From the NCBI RefSeq assembly GCF_000300535.1, contig NZ_AMSH01000029.1, positions 1 to 42,280 of the forward strand: 42,280 bases of DNA. Direction: 5' to 3'. The notes beneath the pieces were generated by a model. That model was not told the DNA's origin. It ran no database searches and was given only the letters and a program-made list of their open reading frames with translations. The translations under genes were made by a program, and so were the position numbers. The DNA is from Bacillus xiamenensis (GTDB lineage Bacteria; Bacillota; Bacilli; Bacillales; Bacillaceae). Of this stretch, positions 7,778-17,087 are shown one piece after another (positions within the stretch are counted from its first letter, which is position 1; every line of letters begins with the position of its first letter).

Positions 7778-8340
7778 CGACAAATACAAAAACACAAAAA
7801 AAGAAATCAGAGTTATGGGGCTGGATCAAAGCCATCTTAATCGCATTTATTGCTGTTTTTATCATTCGTAACTTTTTATTCGCACCGTATATTGTGAAAG
7901 GGACTTCTATGAAACCGACCCTGCATGATACAGAGCGGGTTTTTGTGAATAAAACCGTTGATTACTTCGGCGATTATAAACGGGGACAGATCATCGTTCT
8001 TGATGGGGAAGACCGCAGCACTCACTATGTGAAACGATTGATTGGTTTACCTGGTGATAAAATCGAAATGAAAAATGACCAGCTGTATGTGAATGGTAAA
8101 AAAGTATCTGAGCCTTATTTAGAGTCAAACAAAAAGAAAGCAGAAGCAGACGGCACTTTGCTGACGCCTGATTTTGGTCCTCTTACCGTTCCTAAAGGGA
8201 AGTACTTTGTGATGGGTGACAATCGCCAAAATTCAATGGACAGCCGCAACGGTTTAGGTCTTTTTACAAAGAGTGATATTCAAGGGACAACATCATTTGT
8301 GTTTTATCCCATCCAAGATATTCGTTTACTCAATCATTAA
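7774..8340 (+). CDS. lepB: Type I signal peptidase (SipS/SipT-like)
   Basis: The 188-residue protein has one N-terminal membrane helix (about residues 18-38). GTSMKPTL carries catalytic Ser45 and YVKRLIGLPGD carries catalytic Lys87. Box E (VMGDNRQNSMDSR) follows. Length and the single helix fit the Bacillus P-type enzymes SipS, SipT, SipU and SipV; I cannot say which paralogue. It cleaves signal peptides of secreted proteins at the outer membrane face. GGAGGAGCTT is the SD. The LTA synthase immediately upstream is a plausible substrate, since LtaS of S. aureus is cut by signal peptidase SpsB. Confidence 0.95.
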   Translation: MTTNTKTQKKKSELWGWIKAILIAFIAVFIIRNFLFAPYIVKGTSMKPTLHDTERVFVNKTVDYFGDYKRGQIIVLDGEDRSTHYVKRLIGLPGDKIEMKNDQLYVNGKKVSEPYLESNKKKAEADGTLLTPDFGPLTVPKGKYFVMGDNRQNSMDSRNGLGLFTKSDIQGTTSFVFYPIQDIRLLNH

Positions 8341-8351
8341 TCAAATAGATC

Positions 8352-8379
8352 AAAAAAAGCACACCCGTGTGCTTTTTTT
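8352..8379. terminator. Bidirectional intrinsic terminator
   Basis: A7-GCACAC, CC, GTGTGC-T7 is a perfect symmetric terminator between the convergent signal peptidase and metY genes. Confidence 0.9.
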
Positions 8380-8385
8380 GTTTGT

Positions 8386-9696
<1,311 letters not shown>

Positions 9697-9737
9697 TTAG
9701 ATAAAACCAACTATTTTGATAAGAAATATTTAATAAG

Positions 9738-9766
9738 ACTATAAATCTTGTTTCCTGTCCGGTCAA
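9738..9766 (-). promoter_or_regulatory. Sigma-A promoter of metY
   Basis: On the minus strand TTGACC (9766-9761), a 17-base spacer and TATAGT (9743-9738) form a near-consensus promoter about 60 bases from the start codon. Confidence 0.75.
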
Positions 9767-9804
9767 TGATTTTTTAGATAAATCTGAAAAAACAATAATT
9801 ATAG

Positions 9805-9833
9805 TTGACAGGTCGGAATAGTGTGTATTAACA
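9805..9833 (+). promoter_or_regulatory. Probable sigma-A promoter of the small gene/ssu unit
   Basis: A perfect TTGACA (9805-9810) is followed at 15-17 bases by TATTAACA (-10 candidates TATTAA or TTAACA). The -10 match is imperfect, which suits a regulated promoter. It lies about 20 bases before the first copy of the leader element. Confidence 0.5.
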
Positions 9834-9850
9834 TGACCATACTGAAAACA

Positions 9851-9919
9851 TCAACAAGAATAGCTGATCGGTCAACCGAAGGCTCTATCACTTATCATGA
9901 GTGAAGGGCCTTTTTTTTT
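9851..9919 (+). promoter_or_regulatory. Leader element copy 1: conserved 36-nt block plus intrinsic terminator
   Basis: A block containing AGCTGATCGG, CAAC and CGAAGGCTCT (9851-9886) flows into a terminator: AAGGCTC (9879-9885) pairs with GGGCCTT (9906-9912), then T9. Alternatively AGCT..TCGG..CCGA..GGCT (9862-9884) can pair, using the same AAGGCT bases. The two folds exclude each other, as in an attenuator. The same block recurs before ssuB. I know no named RNA family that matches. Confidence 0.6.
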
Positions 9920-9944
9920 ATTTTAATTAGAAGGGAAGATGAAC

Positions 9945-10100
9945 ATGGAAAAAAAGAAAAAACGAAGAAAATACAGAAGACATCTGGATCTTACACTAGA
10001 CATTTTGATTGAGCGGAACAAATATGAGATTTACAGTAATCAAGAACGAATAGAAGCGATTTACGATCGAATTGATGAAAAGCATACAAGGTCGAAATAA
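9945..10100 (+). CDS. Small basic protein (51 aa), FbpB-like
   Basis: The gene encodes 51 residues beginning MEKKKKRRKYRRH and ending YDRIDEKHTRSK. The basic N-terminus, a central ILIERNKYEIYSNQERIE and an acidic/basic IDEKH tail resemble the Fur-regulated basic protein B (FbpB) family, small RNA-chaperone-like proteins of Bacillus; this is recognition by eye. AAGGGAAG precedes the ATG; an in-frame ATG six bases earlier is possible. It lies between the two leader elements and upstream of ssuB on the same strand, so it may belong to the sulfonate regulon. Confidence 0.6.
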   Translation: MEKKKKRRKYRRHLDLTLDILIERNKYEIYSNQERIEAIYDRIDEKHTRSK

Positions 10101-10160
10101 CTATTTTATAAAATATAGTTGATTTATAGGGATAATATGATTTAGGATGGTGCTAACAAA

Positions 10161-10223
10161 TCAATATGAACAGCTGATCGGACAACACGAAGGCTCTTAT
10201 CTCTCTTTTGGGATAAGGGCCTT
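10161..10223 (+). promoter_or_regulatory. Leader element copy 2 in front of ssuB
   Basis: The block at 10161-10196 differs from copy 1 at only a few positions (AGCTGATCGG, CAAC and CGAAGGCTCT conserved). The following hairpin AAGGCTCTTATC/GATAAGGGCCTT (10190-10223) has 12 pairs but is followed by TCTGTG instead of a T-run. AGCT..TCG..CGA..GGCT can form the competing fold. It lies about 40 bases before the ssuB start, in the right place to control the operon. Confidence 0.6.
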
Positions 10224-10263
10224 TCTGTGTATATGCAAGAAGACAAGAGGAGTGAAGGGTGCA

Positions 10264-11031
10264 GTGACAATTTCCATTGATATTGTGGGGAAGTCTTTTT
10301 GGAAAGACAAACAAACCATTCAAGTGCTTGAGGACGTGAGGCTCACCATCGTTCCTGGTGAATTCGTGACGGTGATTGGTCCGAGCGGATGCGGGAAAAG
10401 TACATTGCTGAAGATCATTGGAGGGCTTGATACAGATTATGAAGGAGAGATCGTGATAGGAGAAAGGCGTGTGACAGAACCAGGAATGAAACAGGGCTTT
10501 ATCTTTCAAGAGCATCGCTTGTTTCCGTGGCTGACGGTCGAAGAAAATATCGCTGCCAATTTCAATTTAAAACAAGCAGCTATACGCCGAAAAGTGGATG
10601 AATTGATTGAGATTGTTCGGTTAAAAGGTTTTGAACATGCTTATCCACATGAGCTTTCGGGCGGAATGTCACAACGTGTAGCCATCGCAAGAGCACTCCT
10701 GCGTGATCCGGAGATTTTACTGCTTGATGAACCATTTGGTGCGCTGGATGCATTTACACGGAAACACCTACAAGATGTGCTGCTGGATATTTGGCAGGAG
10801 AAAAGAACCACGATGGTGCTTGTCACTCATGATATTGATGAATCCATTTATTTAGGCAATGAAATTGTGCTGTTACAGGCAAGACCCGGCCGAATTCATA
10901 AAATCCTTCCCGTGAATTTACCGTTTCCGCGGAATAGAACTTCAACAGCCTTTCAGAGCTTAAGACAAAAGGTGCTTTCAGAATTTGAGAAAACAGATGA
11001 GCTGTTATTGACGGATGGCTCAGGAATTTAA
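10264..11031 (+). CDS. ssuB: Aliphatic sulfonate ABC transporter, ATP-binding protein
   Basis: From the GTG at 10264 the protein has 255 residues, the usual SsuB length. AGAGGAGTG lies nine bases before it, and a GTG at 10252 is too close to that site. Walker [11 protein letters not shown]-loop QEHRLFPWL, signature LSGGMSQR, Walker [12 protein letters not shown] and H-loop VTHDIDE are all present. It powers the nitrate/sulfonate/taurine-type importer with SsuC. The longer open frame reaching 10147 runs back through the leader element and is unlikely to be translated. Confidence 0.93.
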   Translation: MTISIDIVGKSFWKDKQTIQVLEDVRLTIVPGEFVTVIGPSGCGKSTLLKIIGGLDTDYEGEIVIGERRVTEPGMKQGFIFQEHRLFPWLTVEENIAANFNLKQAAIRRKVDELIEIVRLKGFEHAYPHELSGGMSQRVAIARALLRDPEILLLDEPFGALDAFTRKHLQDVLLDIWQEKRTTMVLVTHDIDESIYLGNEIVLLQARPGRIHKILPVNLPFPRNRTSTAFQSLRQKVLSEFEKTDELLLTDGSGI

Positions 11032-11045
11032 GGAGGTCAAATCGG

Positions 11046-12035
11046 ATGAAAAGGCAAAATAGAATCGCTCTCTTTCTGGTTCTCCTCCTTGTATTAGCAG
11101 GGTGTGATCAAAGCGTCAATGGATCAGAAAACAAGCCGAAAGAGATTCGGATTGGCATTCAGCAAAGTCTAAGTCCACTACTTTTAGCAAAGGAAAAAGG
11201 ATGGTTTGAACAATCATTTGAAAAAGAAGGTGTGAAAGTCAAGTGGGTGGAGTTTCAAAGTGGTCCTCCCCAATTCGAAGGACTGGCCGCTAATCAATTA
11301 GATTTTTCTCAGGTTGGTAACTCACCTGTTATAGCTGGCCAGGCAGCAGGAATTGATTTTAAGGAAATTGGTTTATCTCAGGATGGATTGAAGGCGAATG
11401 GGATTTTAGTGAACAAGAACAGTGAGATTCAAAAAGTAGAAGATTTAAAAGGGAAAAAAATTGCTGTTGCGAAAGGGAGCAGTGGTTTTGACTTTTTATA
11501 CAAAGTGTTAGATCAGGTAGGATTGTCTGCAAAGGATGTTCAGATCATTCAGTTGCAGCCGGATGAAGCAATATCTGCGTTTGAGAATGGGTCTGTTGAT
11601 GCTTGGGCGATTTGGGAGCCGTTCTTATCACTTGAAACGATACAAAAAGGGGCAAAACTGCTGGTCAATGGAGAAGCGACCGATTTATATTCTCCAGGAT
11701 TCACACTTGTCAGAACCAAGTTTGCCGATCAGCATCCTGAACTGGTGGTGCAATTTTTAAAAGTTTATGACAAAGCGGTGAAATGGCAGAAAGCAAATCA
11801 ACAGGAAGCCATTACACTATATGCTCGTTTGAAGCAGTTAGATCAGAAGGTAGTGACACAAGTATTAAACAATACAGAGCCGCTCAATGAGCCCATTTCT
11901 AAGAAGATCATAAATGCCCAGCAGCATACAGCTGATTTTCAATATCAAACAAAGGCGATTCAGCGGAAGATTGATGTCAGTCAGGTGGTAGATAATTCGT
12001 TTATTGAAAAAATGCTGAAAGAGGAGAAGAATTGA
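11046..12035 (+). CDS. ssuA: Aliphatic sulfonate-binding lipoprotein
   Basis: The 329-residue protein has a lipoprotein signal (basic MKRQNR, hydrophobic core, LVLAGC lipobox with Cys20). The mature part is a class II solute-binding protein: IRIGIQQSLSPLLLAKEKGWF at the start, then QVGNSPVIAGQAAG and DAWAIWEPF, as in the SsuA/NrtA/TauA family. It captures alkanesulfonates at the outer membrane surface for SsuBC. The SD AAGGAGG lies close upstream, 14 bases after ssuB, and the gene end overlaps ssuC. Confidence 0.93.
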   Translation: MKRQNRIALFLVLLLVLAGCDQSVNGSENKPKEIRIGIQQSLSPLLLAKEKGWFEQSFEKEGVKVKWVEFQSGPPQFEGLAANQLDFSQVGNSPVIAGQAAGIDFKEIGLSQDGLKANGILVNKNSEIQKVEDLKGKKIAVAKGSSGFDFLYKVLDQVGLSAKDVQIIQLQPDEAISAFENGSVDAWAIWEPFLSLETIQKGAKLLVNGEATDLYSPGFTLVRTKFADQHPELVVQFLKVYDKAVKWQKANQQEAITLYARLKQLDQKVVTQVLNNTEPLNEPISKKIINAQQHTADFQYQTKAIQRKIDVSQVVDNSFIEKMLKEEKN

Positions 12036-12868
12036 TGAAAGCTGTATCTAATCCAGCTCTTGTGACGAAAACCGAGAGACCGAAGAAAAAGAGGAGAAAA
12101 GCTTCATCCTTGATCATGTTAAAAGGACTTGTATTACCTGTTTTACTCATTGTGATTTGGCAGGTAACTGCTGTTTTCCAAATCGTTTCTTCGACTGTAC
12201 TTCCTGCCCCCACTGTCATTGCGGAATCTTTTCGAGAGTTGATCCGTTCCGGTGAGCTGTTTGGCCATCTTTATATCAGTCTTTACAGAGCGATTTGCGG
12301 GTTTTTACTTGGGGGAGGTTTAGGACTTGTGATGGGCGTGTGTGTCGGTTTTTCTAGGAAAACAGAGCAGTATGTAGATCCGACCTTGCAGATGCTGAGA
12401 ACAGTTCCTCATTTAGCGGTGACACCTTTATTTATTCTTTGGTTTGGTTTTGATGAATCAGCGAAAATTTTATTGATTGCACTTGGGGCTTTTTTTCCGA
12501 TCTATATTAATACCTTTTTAGGGATTCGCAGTGTAGACAATAAGCTGTTTGATGTGGCTCGCGCTTTAGAGTTTAATCTGTATCAAAATATCACAAAGCT
12601 GATTTTACCTGCTGCCCTTCCACATATTCTTCTGGGCGTGAGGCTTTCATTGGGCATTGCCTGGCTTGGTTTAGTCGTGGCTGAATTAATGGGGTCGAGC
12701 AGTGGTGTCGGCTATATGATTATGGATGCAAGGCAATTCTCGCAAACGGATAAAGTGTTTGTAGGGATTATCATCTTTGCGGTAGTTGGTAAAGTGACAG
12801 ATTCATTTGTACGTCTGTTAGAAAAGCGTCTGCTTAGGTGGCGCACAAGTTATCAAGGTGAAAAATAA
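12035..12868 (+). CDS. ssuC: Aliphatic sulfonate ABC transporter permease
   Basis: The 277-residue protein starts at the ATG at 12035, whose A is also the last base of the ssuA TGA stop (SD GAGGAG). There are about six membrane helices. The EAA loop region ([24 protein letters not shown]) is the BPD_transp_1 site that contacts the ATPase. Length equals known SsuC. It is part of the ssuBACD operon. Confidence 0.93.
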   Translation: MKAVSNPALVTKTERPKKKRRKASSLIMLKGLVLPVLLIVIWQVTAVFQIVSSTVLPAPTVIAESFRELIRSGELFGHLYISLYRAICGFLLGGGLGLVMGVCVGFSRKTEQYVDPTLQMLRTVPHLAVTPLFILWFGFDESAKILLIALGAFFPIYINTFLGIRSVDNKLFDVARALEFNLYQNITKLILPAALPHILLGVRLSLGIAWLGLVVAELMGSSSGVGYMIMDARQFSQTDKVFVGIIIFAVVGKVTDSFVRLLEKRLLRWRTSYQGEK

Positions 12869-12882
12869 TTGGAGGCGATGTG

Positions 12883-14025
12883 ATGAATATTCTATGGTTT
12901 ATTCCAACTCACGGGGATGGTCGTTATTTAGGATCATCAAAAGGTGCAAGACAGGCAGACTATCCATATTTTAAACAAATTGCTCAAGCTGCTGATCAGC
13001 TTGGTTATACGGGGGTCTTGCTGCCTACAGGAAGATCTTGTGAAGATCCATGGCTGACGGCTGCTGCTTTAGCGGCAGAAACAACTCATTTAAAGTTTCT
13101 TGTGGCTTTGCGGCCGGGTTTGATGCAGCCGTCTGTTGCTGCTAGAATGACCTCCACACTCGATCGACTTTCAGGCGGGAGGCTGCTGATCAATGTTGTG
13201 GCGGGCGGAAGTAAAGAAGAACTTGCAGGTGATGGGCTATTGATTTCTCATGATGAACGCTACGAGGCAACAGAGGAATTTTTAACCATTTGGAAGCGGC
13301 TATTGAAAGGGGAGAAGGTACAGTTTCAAGGAAAGCATTTGCAATCACAAAATGGACAGTTGCTATTTCCACCAGCTCAAACGCCACATCCACCCGTCTT
13401 TTTTGGTGGATCATCAGAAGCAGGAATTCAAACAGCTGCAAAGCATACAGATGTTTATTTAACTTGGGGCGAGCCGCCTGCACAAGTAAAGGAAAAAATC
13501 GCACAAGTGAAGAAGCAGGCTGAAAAGGAAGGAAGAACGGTGAAGTTTGGTATTCGTCTTCATGTGATTGTGAGAGAAACGGAAGATGAGGCTTGGCAGG
13601 CAGCGGAACATCTGATTCGTCATTTAGATCAAAAGACGATTGATGAGGCGCAAAAGGCTTTACAAGGGATGGACTCAGTAGGGCAAAAACGAATGGTTGA
13701 ATTACATCAAGGGAATAAAGAAAAGCTTGAAATTAGCCCGAATCTTTGGGCAGGCATTGGTTTAGTTCGTGGCGGTGCCGGAACAGCGCTCGTCGGTGAC
13801 CCGCAAACAGTGGCAGAACGTATCGTAGAATATCAATCTCTCGGTATTGATACATTTATCTTTTCTGGTTATCCGCACTTAGAAGAGGCTTATCATTTAG
13901 CAGAACTTGTTTTCCCGCTTCTTCCATTTAAAAGAAATGGTGATGCAAGACTTCATGTGCCAGCTGGAGAAATTATAGGGAACCATTACTTCCCTGATAC
14001 AGCCTCTGCTGCAAGTTCGTCATAA
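12883..14025 (+). CDS. ssuD: FMNH2-dependent alkanesulfonate monooxygenase
   Basis: The 380-residue protein starts at the ATG at 12883 (SD GGAGG seven bases upstream). It is a bacterial-luciferase-like TIM barrel: [49 protein letters not shown] and FGGSSEAG are typical SsuD blocks, and the late [13 protein letters not shown] loop is also present. It cleaves the C-S bond of alkanesulfonates to aldehyde and sulfite with reduced flavin. No flavin reductase gene is adjacent. A strong terminator closes the operon. Confidence 0.95.
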   Translation: MNILWFIPTHGDGRYLGSSKGARQADYPYFKQIAQAADQLGYTGVLLPTGRSCEDPWLTAAALAAETTHLKFLVALRPGLMQPSVAARMTSTLDRLSGGRLLINVVAGGSKEELAGDGLLISHDERYEATEEFLTIWKRLLKGEKVQFQGKHLQSQNGQLLFPPAQTPHPPVFFGGSSEAGIQTAAKHTDVYLTWGEPPAQVKEKIAQVKKQAEKEGRTVKFGIRLHVIVRETEDEAWQAAEHLIRHLDQKTIDEAQKALQGMDSVGQKRMVELHQGNKEKLEISPNLWAGIGLVRGGAGTALVGDPQTVAERIVEYQSLGIDTFIFSGYPHLEEAYHLAELVFPLLPFKRNGDARLHVPAGEIIGNHYFPDTASAASSS

Positions 14026-14028
14026 ATG

Positions 14029-14068
14029 AAAAGCAAAGCAGCCCAGCGAGTGTGGCTGCTTTGCTTTT
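14029..14068 (+). terminator. Terminator of the ssu operon
   Basis: AAAAGCAAAGCAGCC and GGCTGCTTTGCTTTT form a 15-pair stem with a ten-base loop and T-run. Confidence 0.92.
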
Positions 14069-14510
14069 TTATATAGAAAAACAAGAACGTAAAAAGGTGT
14101 GTGCGGTTGAAGAAGGTAAGGGCTTTTTTCCCAATGCGCTTTCTTGTATATACATATTTCGAGTGGCAAGAGAAGAAGGAAAATATACTCACTCTTTTGT
14201 CCGAATTATCAGTAAATATTTCATAATTGGTCTGTTAACGACATATAAACAGGACTTTTATATCTGATATATCGGGGGAATTCTTTCTAGCTCACAAAAA
14301 TGAAAGAATATATAGAACAGATGATAAAAATGAACTATTTGAAAAGAAACAGAAAAAAGATGGTTTTATTGACATTATATGGTTTTTATGGGCATTCTGT
14401 TGTGGTAGAAAATAGTAAAATAGAGAGTGTCTATCCAGTCGAAAGGGAGTAATTGAATAAAAAGTCACATTTTCAGCGAAAGTACGTTCCCTCAAAAATG
14501 GGATCTTCTG
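14069..14510. other. Intergenic region with no supported gene
   Basis: AT-rich. A 50-codon frame (14300-14452) lacks a ribosome binding site. A 22-codon frame (14453-14521, TTG start after AAAGGGAG) has a reasonable site and encodes a basic peptide, but nothing else supports it. No RNA gene or repeat was recognised. Confidence 0.4.
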
Positions 14511-14546
14511 TTGATGTTTGAAGTGTGACGCCTATGATACGATCAT
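14511..14546 (+). promoter_or_regulatory. Candidate promoter with palindrome, precursor-peptide cassette
   Basis: TTGATG (14511-14516), 16 bases, TATGAT (14533-14538). The -10 region overlaps the palindrome ATGAT-ACG-ATCAT (14534-14546), a possible operator. The 70-residue peptide gene starts about 30 bases downstream. Confidence 0.5.
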
Positions 14547-14568
14547 CATAAGCTGGGAGGTGAAAAGT

Positions 14569-14781
14569 ATGACTTATGCAGCGCCGCAAGTTGACTATTC
14601 CACTATGGAACCTGCTATTATGGACCAAGCTTGGTTCTTAGTATTTATTGCAGTCCTTCTCGGATTGGGAGCAACAGTTGTTCTAGGAGCAGCAGTTTGG
14701 TGTTTAGCAAACGGCAAGGGCAGCTTTACAGGAGCCGTTCAGTGGGAAAGTGGCTTAAAAGTCCAAATTGAATGTAAGTAG
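14569..14781 (+). CDS. Hydrophobic 70-residue peptide, candidate secreted/RiPP precursor
   Basis: I chose the ATG at 14569 because GGGAGGTGAAAAGT precedes it; an in-frame ATG at 14518 has no such site. The peptide has a polar N-terminal part (MTYAAPQVDYSTMEPAIMDQ), a Gly/Ala/Leu-rich hydrophobic segment (about residues 22-47, with C45) and a polar C-terminal part ending QIECK (C69). It is the first gene of a cassette with an ABC exporter and an RRE-M50 protease, which suggests a processed and exported peptide. A small membrane protein is the alternative. No named bacteriocin family was recognised. Confidence 0.7.
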   Translation: MTYAAPQVDYSTMEPAIMDQAWFLVFIAVLLGLGATVVLGAAVWCLANGKGSFTGAVQWESGLKVQIECK

Positions 14782-14825
14782 CTATACTTAGGATTCATCT
14801 TTTTACTTCTAGGATAAGACACCAG

Positions 14826-14868
14826 GGCTAAACCGTCTGTGGCGGGCGGTTTAGCCTGATCTGTTTTT
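14826..14868 (+). terminator. Stem-loop between peptide gene and ABC genes (partial terminator)
   Basis: GGCTAAACCG (14826-14835) pairs perfectly with CGGTTTAGCC (14847-14856). The T5 tract is displaced by six bases (CTGTTTTTA). This kind of weak terminator or stabilising hairpin is often found just after a bacteriocin precursor gene. Confidence 0.65.
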
Positions 14869-14896
14869 AAAGAATATGCAGACACTTGGAGGTTAT

Positions 14897-15643
14897 ATGT
14901 TTACGATCGAGAATTTAACCAAGACGTATAAAAATAATGTGACTGCTGTCAATGATTTTCATTTAAAGATCGCCCCTCATCAAATCGTTGCTGTTGCTGG
15001 ACCGAATGGATCCGGTAAAACAACGATGATTAACTGTATACTCGGGATTATTAAGCATACAGAAGGAACGATTCATATAAAGGATGTCACAAATGATGAT
15101 CCATCCTTTAAAAAACAAGTAGCCTATGTTCCAGATGACCTGCTGCTCCCTGAAGCATTGACTGGTGCTGAATATTTAGAGTTTGTTTCTTCTATGTATG
15201 AATGTAAAACAATTCAAAGAAGAAATCAACTAATTGAATTGTTCGATATGGAATCGGCTTTATCTAGACCGATTGAAACCTATTCACATGGGATGAAAAA
15301 AAAGACACAGCTGATTGCTGCCTTTATGCTTGATAGTCAACTGGTGATCATGGATGAGCCCTTTAGAGGACTTGATATTGAAGCGGTTATAAACACAAAG
15401 AAACTGATGAAACGTTATGCCGAGCACCATGGTGCAATTTTGCTTTCAACGCATGATATGCTTTCAGCTGAAGAGCTGTGCCACAAAATCGCCATTATTT
15501 CTAAAGGAAATAAAATGGATGAAGGAACAGTTTCAGCTTTAAAAGAGAAGTATCAATCAAGCACACTGGAACAGGTGTTTCTGAAAGCTTCAATGTTAAG
15601 TGATAGGGGTGCACATTTTGATGAAATCATTAATCATTTCTAA
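14897..15643 (+). CDS. ABC transporter ATP-binding protein (peptide export/immunity type)
   Basis: The protein has 248 residues from the ATG at 14897 behind GGAGGTTAT; an upstream ATG at 14876 lacks a site. Walker A GPNGSGKTT, Walker B VIMDEPFRGLD and H-loop STHDM are intact. The signature is degenerate (YSHGMKKK), as is common in bacteriocin/lantibiotic-immunity and YydI-type ATPases. It overlaps the following permease gene, its presumed partner. Role: ATP-driven export of, or resistance to, the peptide encoded upstream. Confidence 0.85.
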   Translation: MFTIENLTKTYKNNVTAVNDFHLKIAPHQIVAVAGPNGSGKTTMINCILGIIKHTEGTIHIKDVTNDDPSFKKQVAYVPDDLLLPEALTGAEYLEFVSSMYECKTIQRRNQLIELFDMESALSRPIETYSHGMKKKTQLIAAFMLDSQLVIMDEPFRGLDIEAVINTKKLMKRYAEHHGAILLSTHDMLSAEELCHKIAIISKGNKMDEGTVSALKEKYQSSTLEQVFLKASMLSDRGAHFDEIINHF

Positions 15644-17087
15644 AATGATGCTTAAAATGTGGCAGCAGGAGATGTATAAGCTCTTTGATACTCAAACGAA
15701 GCGAATCATTGTGGTCTTATTCTTTTTGTTTGCCGTCATAATGGGGGCTATCATTGGATACAGCTTTACCGGTGTCTTTATGAAGGCTTTCTTAAATGGA
15801 GATGAACGTTCACTTGGGTTGTTGGTTGTGTCGATGGCCATCAATGCATCCATTTTTACAAGCTTGTTATTTGTGCTGATCAAAGTCAGAACACCTGAAC
15901 AAGACCGGTTTTCTATGCAGCTCAGCTGGTTTCCGCTGTCTACTTTTCAGAAAAGTCTAGGTTACTTCATTCCGATGGTGATAGTGGTGACAGGGCTTGT
16001 TTTGTTTTTTATCGGTATCTTGCTTTTGCCTAATTTTATTGCTCAAGGAATGGGTATTTTCTTTATCTTTACGTTCTTTTTGATGGTGCTGCTGCAATCG
16101 CTGTTCGTCTTAACGCTGCTTCAGCTCATTTATAACATGACTTATTTACTCGTACTAAAGTTAAAATTACCGTTGCAAAAATTTGCAGCGATATTTGTTT
16201 TATTGGTGTTAGTTGTAGCGTATGGCATGACGCATTTCGACATCAACCAAATACAGCAATCATATGTACAGTTTGATTATCATTTGATGTATTTGACAAC
16301 ACCGTTTTTCTTAGCGGCACAAGGGATGTCTCCTGATGGGGTGAATCCTGCAATGTTGACCCTCTTCATCCTATTATCTGCGGGCGGCGCATTTATTTCT
16401 CTCGCTTTGATGCCGATTATGGCTGAGAAAAAAGCGTTAACCTTTCTGCACAAACTGCCATTTTCATCTTCAAAAAAGTGGTCACTCATTGTAAAGGAAA
16501 TGAAGTCACAGGTGCGAAATGAAGAAAATATTTTAAACTTTCTCATTCTCCTCATTGTGATCTTATTTGTTCGTTATCAGTTTGCCTTCCGTTTTGATGG
16601 AGAAGCTTTTTTTGTCCTATGTGCTTTAGCTGGATTAACAGCCTTTAATTCATTTGGCAATGATAAACGAATGCTTGGCATGTATAAAACATTTGGTCTA
16701 AGGTCGTGGGAAGTGGCTCTTTATAAGTTTCTAGGACTTTTGCTCGTTGGTGTGATGCAAATGGCTTTATTTATGATCACAACATTGACACTCCCTGATC
16801 AGATCTGGATCGTTTTGCTTGGCGTCGCTGTCTTGTGTAATGCGACTGCTCTGTTTTATGTGGTGGGTATCTTACTGCCTCTTGATCGAAATAATCCATA
16901 CACAGGCATTTTTTCGTTTGGAGCGCTTATTTTAATCATGATTCCGATTGTCTTTATTGGAAATTATGTGATAGGGGAATCGAGTCAAACGCTTCAGTGG
17001 CTGCTTGTGGCAGGATTTGAATGTCTGCTCATCTTTGCCATATATAAAGGTTTTTCATGGAGGTATTCACATGATTCAACTTCTTAA
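15621..17087 (+). CDS. ABC transporter permease (ABC-2 type, about 12 TM)
   Basis: The protein has 488 residues with many hydrophobic helices, broken by a polar loop (SSKKWSLIVKEMKSQVRNEE) about the middle. The start ATG at 15621 lies inside the end of the ATPase gene with GGGGTG eight bases before; an ATG at 15645 is an alternative. It has no extracellular sensor domain, unlike BceB-type permeases. The overlap with the ATPase gene and the overlap of its end with the protease gene indicate one operon. Confidence 0.8.
   Translation: MKSLIISKMMLKMWQQEMYKLFDTQTKRIIVVLFFLFAVIMGAIIGYSFTGVFMKAFLNGDERSLGLLVVSMAINASIFTSLLFVLIKVRTPEQDRFSMQLSWFPLSTFQKSLGYFIPMVIVVTGLVLFFIGILLLPNFIAQGMGIFFIFTFFLMVLLQSLFVLTLLQLIYNMTYLLVLKLKLPLQKFAAIFVLLVLVVAYGMTHFDINQIQQSYVQFDYHLMYLTTPFFLAAQGMSPDGVNPAMLTLFILLSAGGAFISLALMPIMAEKKALTFLHKLPFSSSKKWSLIVKEMKSQVRNEENILNFLILLIVILFVRYQFAFRFDGEAFFVLCALAGLTAFNSFGNDKRMLGMYKTFGLRSWEVALYKFLGLLLVGVMQMALFMITTLTLPDQIWIVLLGVAVLCNATALFYVVGILLPLDRNNPYTGIFSFGALILIMIPIVFIGNYVIGESSQTLQWLLVAGFECLLIFAIYKGFSWRYSHDSTS

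Noticed and set aside
9851..10223. Leader copies as S-box (SAM) riboswitches or T-boxes
   Set aside because: They are too short and lack the S-box core and the T-box antiterminator sequence; they share only the general terminator layout.
10147..10263. N-terminal extension of ssuB
   Set aside because: It would translate through the conserved leader element and its hairpin; the GTG at 10264 gives the normal SsuB length and has a ribosome binding site.
14300..14452. 50-codon plus-strand frame before the peptide cassette
   Set aside because: No ribosome binding site before the ATG and no recognisable product; probably chance in AT-rich DNA.
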